Source: Globodera rostochiensis
Taxonomy: Eukaryota > Nematoda > Chromadorea > Rhabditida > Heteroderidae
Direction of reading: 5' to 3'
Length of the DNA: 64,000 bases
NCBI GenBank assembly: GCA_018350325.1
Contig: JAEVLN010000007.1
Coordinates: 4,287,607 to 4,351,606 of the forward strand
Part shown: piece after piece, positions 11,028 to 23,200 of the stretch
Numbering within the stretch: the first letter of the stretch is position 1
How the letters are laid out: each line of letters begins with the position of its first letter
Position numbers and translations under genes: made by a program
The notes under the pieces: generated by a model
Seen by the model: only the letters and a program-made list of their open reading frames with translations
What the model was told of the DNA's origin: nothing
Database searches by the model: none

Positions 11028-13768
11028 GCAGGGGGGGCTAAAGCATGGAGGTTATAGGGGGGCTTTGCCTGTGGCTACTGTTCCTAGGGTTTTTCATTTA
11101 AAAAGTTAAAATTGCATTTTTTCAATTAATTTAATTTGATTAAATTGAGAGCCTTCTCGGACCGGGCAAGCCCCCTCTTCGGGGTTGGCCAGGCTTTTTA
11201 GAGATCGGGCAAGCCTTTTTGATCCTTACCAAGGGTTTTACCAAGGACGGGCAAGCCTTTGTATTTGAAATTTTTAAAAATTAAAATTGCCCTTTTTTTA
11301 ATTTATTTTTTTCTTTCAATTTATTTATTTTTATTTAAATTAAATTAATATCATCTCCGCTTAACTTTTCACTACAACAATTGTTCTATGGGGTGCACTA
11401 CTGGAGGGTAACACCAGCAGAAAGGTTCTCTCTCTCTCCTTACGCTCGTATCTCTACCACTTTCTCTCCCTTTTGCACACTATTTCTCTTCCTCCTTGAT
11501 CTTTTCATATCTCGATCAGCTTTAATCAGAACTTTACAGTCTTTTTTTTTGTTTAGCTCAGATTTTTAAGCTAAATTTAATTATATATAATTTATTTAAA
11601 AAATTTAAAATTTCAAAATTTAATTTTTTAAATTTTTGCTCAAAATTGAAAATACCGTAACTTGATCAGTTTTGATCATAAACGGTTAAACTTTTTTTTC
11701 CTTAGCTTAGGTTTTTATGCTCAATTTTATTAAATAAAAACTATTTTAAAAAATTTAAAATTCAAAATTTAATTTTTTAAATTTTTGCTCATAATTGATC
11801 AGACCGTAACTTGATCAGTTTTGATCAGAACTGGTCAAACTTTTTTTTGTTCGACTCAACTCATCATTCTGAGCTAATTATATATAAATTAACCGCCTAA
11901 GGCCAAATTCGAACTTTTCCATTTTTGACCCCAGTCAAATTCATGTATAAATTGGTTAGACCCCCTATATCGACCTCCAACCCGAACCAAAACGGGCAAA
12001 TGATATATCAATTTGAAGCTTATTTTTCAGCGCACCTCCTCCCACAAAATCAGCCCAAAGCTCAACCAAAAAATTTTCACTATAAAAGTTGGCGCAAAAA
12101 AAAATAAAATTTTCCATTTTCAACACCCAATTTCGACCTCAAGTTGAACTCTTACAGACCCGGTCAAGAAACATTTTTTGTAGCTTAATACCACCCCAAC
12201 TTATAATTAACCACCCCCAACCCGATCCGAGCAAACTCCATCGTTTTTGTGAATTTCTCCCAAAACAGCCAAAAAAAAGTGCCATTTTTCGACTTTTTGT
12301 GGCACGCACAAGTCGAACACGGTTAGACCGACCCGCACGCAACTTATACCATTCGAACGCAAATTTTGTCTAGTTGTGCTCTTTCTCCAAACCCAACCCT
12401 CCCAGACCCTGCTTTAAACCACTTTTGCCCCTCCAACTGCAACATGGTAGGCAAAAAAGGGCTGCGATTTGAGGGGCGTTCGACTTTTCGACCCTTAGTA
12501 GGTCGAAATTGAAAATTTCATAAACGTAACTTTGTTGAAACCTCGGAACTTTATTTTTGTGCAAATTTTCAGACAAATCGAACCACACAAAAAAAAGCCT
12601 AGTTCATTTCCCCCGACACCTAAAAGAGAATTTCCCTATAGTATGAACTAGACGCCGCAGGGGGGCTAAAGCATTTGGGTTATAGGGGGGCTTTGCCTGT
12701 GGCTACTGTTCCTAGGGGTTTTCATTTTATTTAATAATTCAGCGTGATTTATTTATTTGTATTTATTTAATTTGTTTAAATTATGAACCCGTTTCTGGGC
12801 GGGCAAGCCCTCTCTGAGGTTGGGCAAGCCTTTGTGAGGCTGGGCAAGCCATTTTTGATGCGGACCAATGTTTTTCCCAAGGACGGGCAAGCCCTTGTGT
12901 TTGAAATTTTTTTAAATTAAAATTGCATTTTTTAAATTTTATTCTTTTTCTTTCATTATTTTATTTTTATCTAATTTACAGTAATTTCCTCTCAACTTAA
13001 CTTTTCACTACTACAACTGTTCTATGGGGTGCACTACTGGGGGGGGTTACACCAGCAGTAAGGTTCTCTCTCTCTCCTTACGCTCTTATCTCTACCACTT
13101 TCTCTCCCTTTTGCACACTATTTCGTCGCTATAATTGTTCAAAAGCATTAAATCATATCTCAATCAGTTTAGATCAGAAATGGTCAAACTTTTTTTTGTT
13201 TAGCTCAGTTTTTTAAGCTGAATTTTATTCTATTTAATTTATTTTAAAAAATTTAAAATTACAAAATTTAATTTTTTAATTTTTGCTTAAAATTGAAAAT
13301 TCCATAACTTTATCAGTTTTGATCAGAACTGATCAAACTTTTTTTTGTTCGACTCAGCTCATCGAGCTGAGTCTAAATATATATAAATTAACTGCCTGAA
13401 ACAAAATTCGAACTTTTCATTTTTTGACTCCAGGCAAATATGGGCATAAATTGGTTAGACCCCCCATATCGACCCCCAACCCGAACCAATCCGGGCAAAT
13501 TATATATCATTTTGAAGCCCAAACCCAGGCGCACCTCCTACCACAAAATCAGACTGATAATCAACCCAAAAATTTTCAGCATAAAACTTGGCGCAAAAAA
13601 AAATAATTTTTTCCAACTTTGACAACCGATTTCGACCACAAGTCGAACTTTTACATACACCGTCAAGAAACATTTTTTGTAGGCCAATACCAGCCCAACT
13701 TATAATTAACCAACCCCAACCCGATCCGAGCAAACCCCATCGTTTTTGTGAATTTCTCCCAAAAAACA
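9990..13768 (-). repeat. Family A repeat units, inverted block
   Basis: Three units of the same family lie here in reverse orientation: a partial one ending at 11,027, one at about 11,085-12,657 and a partial one at about 12,658-13,768. The unit features occur in mirrored order (CTAGACGCC at the right end, the GAGCTGAGTC palindrome toward the left). The block ends abruptly at about 13,765, where a + orientation copy starts. No gene is seen in this stretch. Confidence 0.75.
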
Positions 13769-14281
13769 GTCTCTCTCACCAAAAATTTTAAAAATTAAAA
13801 AAAAAAAAAAATTTTTGAAAAACATTTGTTTGCAACCCGAACACCCGAATCACCTAGGAACAGCCTTCCACACTAAAGCAAAGCCGTCCGCTGCAGGCGT
13901 CTAGTTCATACTATAGGGAAATTCTCTTTCAGGTGCCGGGGGAAATGAACTACACTTTTTTTTGTGTGGTTCGATTTGTCTGAAAATTTGCACAAAAATA
14001 AAGTTCCAAGGTTTTTACAAAGTTACGTTTTTAAAGTTTTCAATTTCGACCTACTAAGGGTCGAAAAGTCGAACCGCGCTGAAATCTGCGCCTCTTTTTG
14101 CCTACCATGTTGGAGTTGGAGGGGCATAAGTGGTTTAAAGCAGGGTTTGGGAGGGTTGGGTTTGGAGAAAGAGCACAACTAGACAAAATTTGCGTTCGAA
14201 TGGTATATGATGCGTGGTGATCGGTCTAACCGTGTTCGACTTGTGCGTTCCACAAAAAGTCGAAAAATGGCACTTTTTTTT
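13769..14281 (+). repeat. Partial family A unit left of the OTU-RING gene
   Basis: This begins with the same AACAGTCTCTCTCACC junction and the same 190 bp that occur to the right of the gene at 16,885-17,080. It breaks off at about 14,281, inside the repeat body, where unique gene sequence starts. The gene is thus flanked by direct copies of this segment. Confidence 0.7.
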
Positions 14282-14317
14282 GAGCTTTTTTTTGCACATT
14301 ACCTTTCTTTATCCCAG

Positions 14318-16441
14318 ACTGCGGCCCTTCAGCCTCTTCCACCCGGGCCCAGTTCTTTGCTCGCTCCTCGCCCAACTCCAACTGAACCACATAACAACGA
14401 AGACCCATCTGACTCAAGCGATGACGACGATGATGACCAACGCCCGCAACGACACCGGGGGCGCTGCCAAGTTGCAACTCCGTCTTTACCTTCGGGACAG
14501 CAGATCTTTTCTGCTCAACAGCCGACTACGTCCGTTGTCCTTCCACCGCCAGTACAGCAACTCAGCCGCCGAATACACATAGACCGTGGGCTCTACTTCG
14601 AAGATGTGCTGGGAGATGGCGACTGTTTTTACCGGTAAAAATGGTCTTATCCTAGCACTGCTTCATTTGTGTTTTAGCGCCATTGTTCGCCATCTCTTTG
14701 GCTACGACAACGGCGAAGCGGAGCTGAGCGAATGTGACGCGATGGCGCAGGAAGCTGCTCAACGAAGCTTAAGACGTGCAGTGGCAAGATCCATACAACA
14801 GCGCTACAACTTTGCGCCCGAAGAAGAGCGTCAACGAATGCATTATGCGGTCTTTCCGGTGGAGGGCTTGCCAGCAGATGACCCGGATTATCAGCTGCGC
14901 CAACTTTTCGCGCGCGCTGGCATTGAAAACATCCCCAGCTATGCTCAACGGATTTTTTATCCGGCGGCCAACGACCCAGCCGCTTGGGCAAATGCCAACT
15001 TCGAAGGCTTGTATGCTGCAGACGTCCTTGGCCGCAACATCTATGTGCTCGACGACGTCGCGGATGCCAACGGTCGCCATCAACAACGGGACCTGTACAT
15101 TCTGATGCCAGGCTTCCAACAATATGTAGTTTTTGAAACAATCCATAACCCTTGCTCTCCTTTTTGTTAAGCGCATCGAACGTCTGACGCATAACGACTT
15201 CCTAGCGATCCAGCGGACTCCACGCTTTGTGCGACGCGGAGAAATGCAAGTGGTGCATCAGCAAAATGGGCCAATCGAAGTCCAAAATCCCATTATCATA
15301 CGGCGGAGGCAGAACCATTTCGATGCTGTACACACGGTAAAAATTCTTCTTATTTATCAAAGGGTTTTCTTTTTACTTTTTTTGTTCTTACAGTCCTACC
15401 GCCGTCAGCGCACCTCCACCGGTTTCGACCGGCTCAGCGCCGTTCCTGCTTATCAGTGGTCGGCAAGTGAAGACGCGCACCATCTCAGCCCGTCCACGAG
15501 TGTTGTACAACAATTTTCGCCTCTGCTCAGAGTCGAAGTGGCGAGACAACAACAATCGCCAGAACATCAGCGAATGTCTCCGAGTGTGCTTGGAATGAGC
15601 GGTGAGCGCGCTAGCGGTCAGATGAGCCTACTTGCCGAAGACATGGAAAATGTCATTTTAAAAACATCTTCGCTTCTTCAAAAAACTGTTTGCTTTTTAA
15701 GCTTATGTCGCCTGAGAAGAAAAGAGTCCGCCCTTCAAAGGCCAGTCCTCTTCGCGCGCCTGCTTTTGAACGCCAACAACGGGAGAAGGCTGAGAAAAAA
15801 CAGCGATGGAGTGACATGATGGCAGCAGAGGGGAGGAGGCAACTTCAGCAGGCAGAGGAGGCCCAACAATGCGAACGCGAACGACAAGCAGTTGAACACC
15901 AGCAGCTGGAAGTAGAGGAGCGCCTACAAAAGCTTCACCAGCGACGCGAGCACATCACGCAGTTGTGGGAGCCGCAGTTACGTGCATCTCCGGCCCCAAC
16001 CTCCTTTTCTGGTATTTTTCATAACTCTGTTAACATTTTTTCACCTTGCCCCACTCACACTTTAGCACCAAACGCTTTCACCGTGCGCCCTTCTCCACCG
16101 TCATCGTCTGCTCCAAAGGGCAAAGGTCCTTTCGGCCAACGCCTTCTTTATCAATGTTCTTTATAGACCAAGGCGCAGCGATTGACTCTGTTCAAGAGCA
16201 GAGCTTGGATGACTTCGAGTCTGCTACTGCTGGCCTTTCGCGCGCACAGCTGAAGCGCCTGCCGTACACGGTTGCAGGCAAACCATCGGGTGACTGCTGC
16301 ATTTGTACGCTGGAGATCCGCGCCAACAACGCAATAACAACGCTGCCCTGTGGCCACAACAACTTCCACACGTCCTGCTTGAAGAAGTGGTTGAAGACGA
16401 GCGCCACCTGCCCCAACTGCCGAGCTGAAATTAATCTTTAA
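14318..16441 (+). CDS. OTU-like cysteine protease with coiled coil and RING finger, 5'-incomplete
   Basis: I assign seven exons: 14,318-14,634; 14,678-15,125; 15,172-15,336; 15,394-15,651; 15,702-16,011; 16,066-16,125; 16,167-16,441. All join in frame, giving about 610 residues. The N-terminal third has an acidic D-run and an OTU domain: GDGDCFYR holds the nucleophile Cys (about residue 103), and NHFDAV the catalytic His (about 304), after a LGRNIYVLDD strand. Exon 5 encodes a long Q/E/R-rich coiled coil. The last exon ends in a C3H2C3 RING (CCICTLEI, LPCGHNNFHTSC, CPNC). OTU proteins remove ubiquitin and RING proteins attach it, so this may be a ubiquitin editor. Exon 1 appears to start at a splice acceptor (ATCCCAG, 14,311-14,317), so the real start is missing or lies in the repeat. 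An in-frame ATG at 14,207 is inside repeat DNA. Confidence 0.75.
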
Positions 16442-16889
16442 GGACGCGTCACTGATGTAGGAATTTAATGTTAGGAGAAAAATGCATGCTGTATGGAAAT
16501 AATATGTATGTTTGTCTTTCTTATTCGATTATATTTGTCACCCCCCCCCCATTTGTTTGATGGTGTTTCTAATCTTTCCATTTTAACTTTATTTTGTCTA
16601 TTTTATCATTCTAACCACTTTTGTTCTTTTATTACTATATTTTTTAATTTCTACTTATTCTTCTTCACATTTCCCTGTACATTTATATTTATTTGCATAA
16701 TATAAACCTTTATTCATATACATCGGATATTCTTTAAACAAGTTTTGTCATTCTCAATATTTTACCCGATGATCCTGTGTTTTTGCCCCAAAGCACAGGG
16801 GAGGGTTGCCTCGCAAAAGAGAGACGACCTTCACGCGGTGCGAGGCGTTAGTACTTATTCAGCTGCAACGCTGAATAAGGAAGCCAACA
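16442..16889 (+). other. 3' flank of the OTU-RING gene
   Basis: AT-rich 3' region with a C10 run (about 16,541) and T-rich stretches. From 16,614 on it matches 1-275. No coding sequence is seen. Confidence 0.7.
16774..16879 (+). ncRNA. Three-hairpin structured segment, copy 2
   Basis: Same three stems as 160-266: 16,774-16,779 with 16,794-16,799; 16,808-16,815 with 16,839-16,846; 16,854-16,863 with 16,870-16,879. All stem bases are kept. The A-run in the second loop differs. Confidence 0.45.
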
Positions 16890-17996
16890 GTCTCTCTCAC
16901 CAAAAATTTTAAAAATTAAAAAAAAAAAAAAATTTTTGAAAAACATTTGTTTGCAACCCGAACACCCGAATCACCTAGGAACAGCCTTCCACACTAAAGC
17001 AAAGCCGTCCGCTGCAGGCGTCTAGTTCATACTATAGGGAAATTCTCTTTCAGGTGCCGGGGGAAATGAACTACACTTTTTTTTGTGTGGTTCGATTTGG
17101 CTGAAAATTTGCACAAAAATAAAGTTCCAGGCTTTTTACAAAGTTACGTTTTTGAAATTTTCAAATTCGACCTACTAAGGGTCGAACGGTCTAACCGCGC
17201 AAAAAGAAGAGCCCCTTTTTGGGTACCACGCTGCAGTTGGAGGGGCAAAAGTGGTTTAAAGCATGCTTTGCGCGCTTTGGCTTTGGAGAAAGGGCACAAC
17301 TAGACAAAATTTGCGTTCGAATGGTATATCATTTGTGGGGGTAGGTCTAAACTGTGATAGACTTATGCTTGCGACAAAAAGTCGAAAAATCGCACTTTTT
17401 TTTGACTGTTTTGGGAGAAATTCATAAAAACGATGGGGTTTGCTCGGATCGGGTCGGGGTTGGTTAATTATAAGTTGGGATGGTGTTAAGCTACAAAAAA
17501 TGTTTCTTGACTGGGTATGTAAAAGTTCGACTTGAGGTCGAACTGGCTTGTCAAAGTTGGAAAATTTTATTTTTTTTTGCGCCAACTTTTATGGTGAAAA
17601 TTTTTGGGTTGAGCTTTGGGCTGATTTTGTGGGAGGAGGTGCGCTAAGGTATGAGCTTCAAAATGATATATGAATTGGCCGGTTTGGTTCGGGTTAGGGG
17701 TCGATATGGGGGGTCTAACCAATTTATGCATATATTTGGCTGGGGTGAAAAAGTGAAAAGTTCGAATTTTGCCTTAGGGGGTAATTGTGTATATTTTTAG
17801 ACTCAGCTCGATGAGCTGAGTCGAACAAAAAAAAGTTTGTTGAGTTCTGATAAAAACTGATCAAGTTACGGTATGATCAATTTTGAGCAAAAATTTAAAA
17901 AATTAAATTTTGAAATTTTAATTTTTTTAAAATAAATTATATATAATTAAATTCAGCTGAAAAAGCTGAGCTAAACAAAAAAAAAGTTTGTAATTT
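16885..17996 (+). repeat. Partial family A unit right of the OTU-RING gene
   Basis: Starts with the AACAGTCTCTCTCACC junction and runs through the unit body to one TGATCA sub-repeat, where the sequence switches at about 17,997 to the unique part of the inverted-repeat arm. From 17,017 it belongs to the right arm. The palindrome GACTCAGCTC / GAGCTGAGTC is at 17,800-17,822. Confidence 0.75.
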
Positions 17997-19352
17997 TGAC
18001 CAACACTGCTCGAGATATAGGCTATCAATTTTTACCAAAAAAATTTCTGATTTTTCTCATATTATTTCATAAAGTGTTTATTTATTTATATTGATAATTA
18101 GTAGGGCCACAAATTATATGGAAATCCATATTTTTACTGCGCACTCGGAACAGCGTATAATTGCCATAAATGATGTTTTTAGCTTTGGTTGGAGCTTCTA
18201 GAGCCCATTTTATAATCCATATTTTCCATATATTTCCATATTTGCGATTTTTATCCATATTTCGCCATTTTTCAAAAATTCCTTAACAAAAAATGCAATA
18301 AACACGGAAAATACACACCTAAGACTTTTTATATGCAAAGAAGTCACCTCTAAAAATTGCCTTTTTCGCGGCTAAAAATTTTGCCACCAAAAAATGAAAG
18401 TTTTAAAATTCTGCTTATTTCAAAAAATTTTTCTGAAATGCCTTTAATTTAAATATAAAAATTTTTATTTCTCTTATTACTTCAATTAGGAAACTCTTGC
18501 CTATTTTTTGCTATATTTGAAAAAAAATTTTATCCATATTTCATCCATATTTTGCAATTTTGCCCATATTTGGACAATTTTTTATCCATATTTTTTGTCC
18601 ATATAATTTGTGGCCCTAATAATTAGTTACAAATTAGTTTTTTGTGGATTTTAAGGAGCTTTGTAGACTTTTTTGTTGATTTGTTATGCTATTTTAAAAA
18701 TTTCTAAACACCGCTTAACAATTTTTATGTTTTGGCATAATGTTACTTAAAAATGAATCTTCCTTTCTGATCAGAACTGTCTGAAATATGGGCTGATCAA
18801 TTTTGAGACAAATAGCCCCCTTCTTCGAATTCTTTTTTTTGAAAAATTTAATTTCAATTTGATTTTTATAAAAGAATTAATTATAATATAGGTTTTTAAA
18901 TGTATTAGTACGTCTACATTTATTCATGATTTGTCGATATCCTCGAATAAAATCTTTTGTCTATTGCAATGCCATTCTGTTTAAAACATGCTACTTGGCT
19001 TTTTAAAGCCTTGAATTTTTTTTGAACATGCACGTTTTAAAGACTGTAAAGTTTACCAGGCGCTTGCAATGCACTGCTAATTTTTTATAAATTAATAGGC
19101 ATTTCAGTCTCAAGACTATTTAATAAATTCATAGGTGTTCGTGTGTGTTTAAAAGCCATAATAGTTTTTTTTTTAATTGATGCACTACTAAACCCCAAAT
19201 TTTTAATAAATTTAACTTCAAAAATATTAGCTATAAATATGAATTTATGTTTTTCTTTTAAGAAAGTGCAAAAAAATGATATCATATGAATAACAAATTT
19301 TTTGGTCAACTTATGCCCCAAATTTTAGTAATTTTTAGAAGCTATTTAGCTC
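17017..19352 (-). repeat. Long inverted repeat, right arm
   Basis: Reverse complement of 8,686-11,027. Paired positions add up to about 28,038-28,044 along its length, so there are only a few small indels. Confidence 0.85.
18094..18626. mobile_element. hAT-type MITE, inverted second copy
   Basis: Element 18,102-18,618 with target duplications ATAATTAG at 18,094-18,101 and 18,619-18,626. It is the reverse complement of the copy at 9,420-9,936, including its target site. Confidence 0.85.
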
Positions 19353-19996
19353 ATTTTTAGAAATTCATTTGGACTTTTTAGGCAACTAAAAGCCTAGCTT
19401 TTTGATTTTTAGCAAAATTTGAATCCCAGCGTTAATAAGAACATTCAGCATAAAAGCTGAGATACACAAAGAAAAATAGGCGCGCTTTGATCAGAAATGA
19501 TCAAGTTACGGTTGCTTAATTTTGTAGAAAAATTTAAAAAATAAATTGGAAATGATATTGTATTAATATAATTTATCAGCTTAAAAAACTGATTTAAACA
19601 AATAATTAGCCCGATCTGATCAGAAATGATCAATTGCGTTATGATTATTTTTGAATAAGAATTGGAATTAAATTTCAATTCATAATTGTATTAAATAATT
19701 TATATAATTATCATTAGAAGCAGCTTATAAGCTGGTTTAAACAAAAAAAATTAGCCCAATAAGATCAGAAAATGGTTGCCAAGTTGTGGTGTTGATCATA
19801 AAGCGCAAATTGTTTAAAGATTTATTCATAATTAATAAACAAATTAATTTTATATAAATATTTTTATATATTTTAAGACAAATACATTTATAATACATTA
19901 AACAGTAAATTTATTAAATTTTATAGCCAAATATCTAACCCTTATATTATAAACAAATACATAAATAAGCAAGTTTGCAAGTAAAAAGAATGCGCT
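19353..19996. repeat. Decayed TGATCA sub-repeats and AT-rich DNA
   Basis: Three diverged copies of the family A 120-130 bp sub-repeat (CTGATCAGAAATGATCA and variants at about 19,490, 19,615 and 19,765) grade into plain AT-rich sequence. No gene is seen. Confidence 0.6.
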
Positions 19997-20060
19997 CCAG
20001 CGATTTAAACAGATCGCTGGGGCGGGGGGGGGGGGGGGGTGGAGGGGGGGGGGGGGGGAG
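19997..20060 (+). repeat. Hairpin followed by an interrupted poly-G tract
   Basis: CCAGCGAT (19,997-20,004) pairs perfectly with ATCGCTGG (20,013-20,020). Directly after it are runs of about 17 and 16 G, interrupted by TGGA. The tract could form G-quadruplexes, but its exact length may be affected by sequencing or assembly. Confidence 0.7.
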
Positions 20061-20084
20061 GAATGTCACTGGCTATTGATTGCC

Positions 20085-20185
20085 AATTGCTGGCAGCCGT
20101 TTTCCGTTGAACACGGCTGTCAGCAATTCATTCTTCTTAAAAGTCGCACTTGCAGTGCACACCGATCCGTCGGTGTGCACTGTAA
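20085..20185 (+). ncRNA. Two adjacent strong hairpins
   Basis: Hairpin A: 20,085-20,100 pairs with 20,113-20,128 over 16 bp with one G-T wobble and a 12-nt loop. Hairpin B: 20,150-20,165 pairs with 20,170-20,185 over 16 bp, the inner 13 perfect (CAGTGCACACCGA), with loop TCCG. They lie 21 bp apart in a GC-richer island (20,060-20,265) unlike its neighbours. This could be a small structured RNA or ends of a foldback element. No family is recognised. Confidence 0.4.
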
Positions 20186-20279
20186 GACGGGCTTCTTCGG
20201 CAGCGGCACAGTTACAAATATGGTTTGTTTGAATTTTTGGGTCGGATTAGTCGATTTTTAAAGGACGGGGCCCCTTTTG

Positions 20280-23200
20280 GTAAAAATTTATAGAAAAAAT
20301 TTTTTTAGAATTTCTTAAAATTTGTTTTTAAGTGGGCATTGCTTAAGAATTTTTCAAAAAAAATAAAATTAAGAATTCAAATAACTTTTTTGAATCAGTT
20401 ACAATTTTTAAAATAATATACTTTTTTTTATATTTCAAACCAATCTTTTCAAAATTATTTAGCCTTTCTAAAGGGCTTTAACAATTATAAACATTAATAA
20501 AAGTTTTTCAATTTTTTATTGGTTTCTTAAACAGGTTGCCTTTAGAAATTCTAACTTTTTTTTACGCCATTTAAAAGGCTTTGGATTTATTGGCTTCTTA
20601 AACATTTGACTATGCTCAGAAATGCACTTATTTTTCACGCCAGTTTAAAGCCTTTGAATTTTTTTTATTGGGTTTTGTTATATTTAAATATTCATTAAAA
20701 ATTTTCTTCCGGGTTTTTGAATACTTTTACAAATTCTTCATTTTTTTACGCCATTTTAATGCTTTGGCTTTTTTTTTTGCTTTCAAACGGGTTTATAAAT
20801 CACCTTCGATTTTCTTACGGGTTTTGAAAGGCTTAAATATTTTTAGCAAATTCTTAAAAATCCTTAGTATTTTTAAAGGGCTTAAACTATTTACAAATTC
20901 TTCTTAATTTCCCGCCCGCCATTTAAAGGCTTTGGGTTTTATTTGGTTCTTAAACAGGTTGACTTTAGAATTCTAACTTTTTTTTACGCCATTTAAAGGC
21001 TTTGCATTTTTTATTGGCTTCTTAAACAAGTTGACTTTAGAAATTCTAACTTTTTTTACGCCATTTAAAAGGCTTTGGATTTTTTATTGGCTTCTTAAAC
21101 AAGTTGACTTTAGTAATTCTAACTTTTTTTACGCCATTTAAAAGGCTTTGGATTTTTTATTGGCTTCTTAAACAAGTTGACTTTAGTAATTCTAACTTTT
21201 TTTACGCCATTTAAAAGGCTTTGGATTTTTTATTGGCTTCTTAAACAAGTTGACTTTAGAAATTCTAACTTTTTTTACGCCATTTAAAAGGCTTTGGATT
21301 TTTTATTGGCTTCTTAAACAAGTTGACTTTAGTAATTCTAACTTTTTTTTACGTCATTTAAAAGGCTTTGGATTTTATTGGCTTAAACTTTTGACTAATG
21401 TTCAGAAATGCACTATTTTTCACGCCAGTTTAAAGCCTTTGAATTTTTTTTATTGGGTTTTGATATATTTAAATATTCATTAAAAATTTTCTTCCGGGTT
21501 TTTGAATACTTTTACAAATTCTTCATTTTTTTTTACGCCATTTAATGCTTTGGCTTTTTTTTTTGCTTTCAAACGGGTTTATAAATCACCTTCGATTTTC
21601 TTACGGGTTTTGAAAGGCTTAAATATTTTTAGCAAATTCTTAAAAATCCTTAGTATTTTTAAAGGGCTTAAACTATTTACAAATTCTTCTTACTTTCCCG
21701 CCCGCCATTTAAAGGCTTGACTTTAGAATTCTAACTTTTTTGCTTTTTCAAATGGGTTTATAAATCACCTTCGATTTTCTTACGGGTTTTGAAAGGCTTA
21801 AATATTTTAGCAAATTCTTAAAAATCCTTAGTATTTTTAAAGGGCTTAAACTATTTACAAATTCTTCTTAATTTCCCGCCCGCCATTTAAAGGCTTTGGG
21901 TTTTATTTGGTTCTTAAACAGGTTGACTTTAGAATTCTAACTTTTTTTTACGCCATTTAAAGGCTTTGCATTTTGTATTGGCTTCTTAAACAAGTTGACT
22001 TTAGTAATTCTAACTTTTTTTTACGTCATTTAAAAGGCTTTGGATTTTATTTGCTTAAACTTTTGACTAATGTTCAGAAATGCACTATTTTTCACGCCAG
22101 TTTAAAGCCTTTGAATTTTTTTTATTGGGTTTTGATATATTTAAATATTCATTAAAAATTTTCTTCCGGGTTTTTGAATACTTTTACAAATTCTTCATTT
22201 TTTTTACGCCATTTAATGCTTTGGCTTTTTTTTTTGCTTTTTCAAACGGGTTTATAAATCACCTTCGATTTTCTTACGGGTTTTGAAAGGCTTAAATATT
22301 TTTAGCAAATTCTTAAAAATCCTTAGTATTTTTAAAGGGCTTAAACTATTTACAAATTCTTCTTACTTTCCCGCCCGCCATTTAAAGGCTTTGGGTTTTA
22401 TTTGGTTCTTAAACAGGTTGACTTTAGAATTCTAACTTTTTTTTACGCCATTTAAAGGCTTTGCATTTTTTATTGGCTTCTTAAACAAGTTGACTTTAGA
22501 AATTCTAACTTTTTTTACGCCATTTAAAAGGCTTTGGATTTTTTATTGGCTTCTTAAACAAGTTGACTTTAGTAATTCTAACTTTTTTTTACGTCATTTA
22601 AAAGGCTTTGGATTTTATTGGCTTAAACTTTTGACTAATGTTCAGAAATGCACTATTTTTCACGCCAGTTTAAAGCCTTTGAATTTTTTTTATTGGGTTT
22701 TGATATATTTAAATATTCATTAAAAATTTTCTTCCGGCTTTTTGAATACTTTTACAAATTCTTCATTTTTTTTTACGCCATTTAATGCTTTGGCTTTTTT
22801 TTTTGCTTTCAAACGGGTTTATAAATCACCTTCGATTTTCTTACGGGTTTTGAAAGGCTTAAATATTTTTAGCAAATTCTTAAAAATCCTTAGTATTTTT
22901 AAAGGGCTTAAACTATTTACAAATTCTTCTTAATTTCCCGCCCGCCATTTAAAGGCTTTGGGTTTTATTTGGTTCTTAAACAGGTTGACTTTAGAATTCT
23001 AACTTTTTTGCTTTTCAAATGGGTTTATAAATCACCTTCGATTTTCTTACGGGTTTTGAAAGGCTTAAATATTTTTAGCAAATTCTTAAAAATCCTTAGT
23101 ATTTTTAAAGGGCTTAAACTCTTTACAAATTCTTCTTACTTTCCCGCCCGCCATTTAAAGGCTTTGGGTTTTATTGGCTTCTTAAACAGGTTGCCTTTAG

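Noticed and set aside
20019..20060. Exact length of the poly-G tract as a biological feature
   Set aside because: Homopolymers of this length are unreliable in sequencing; only its presence is reported.
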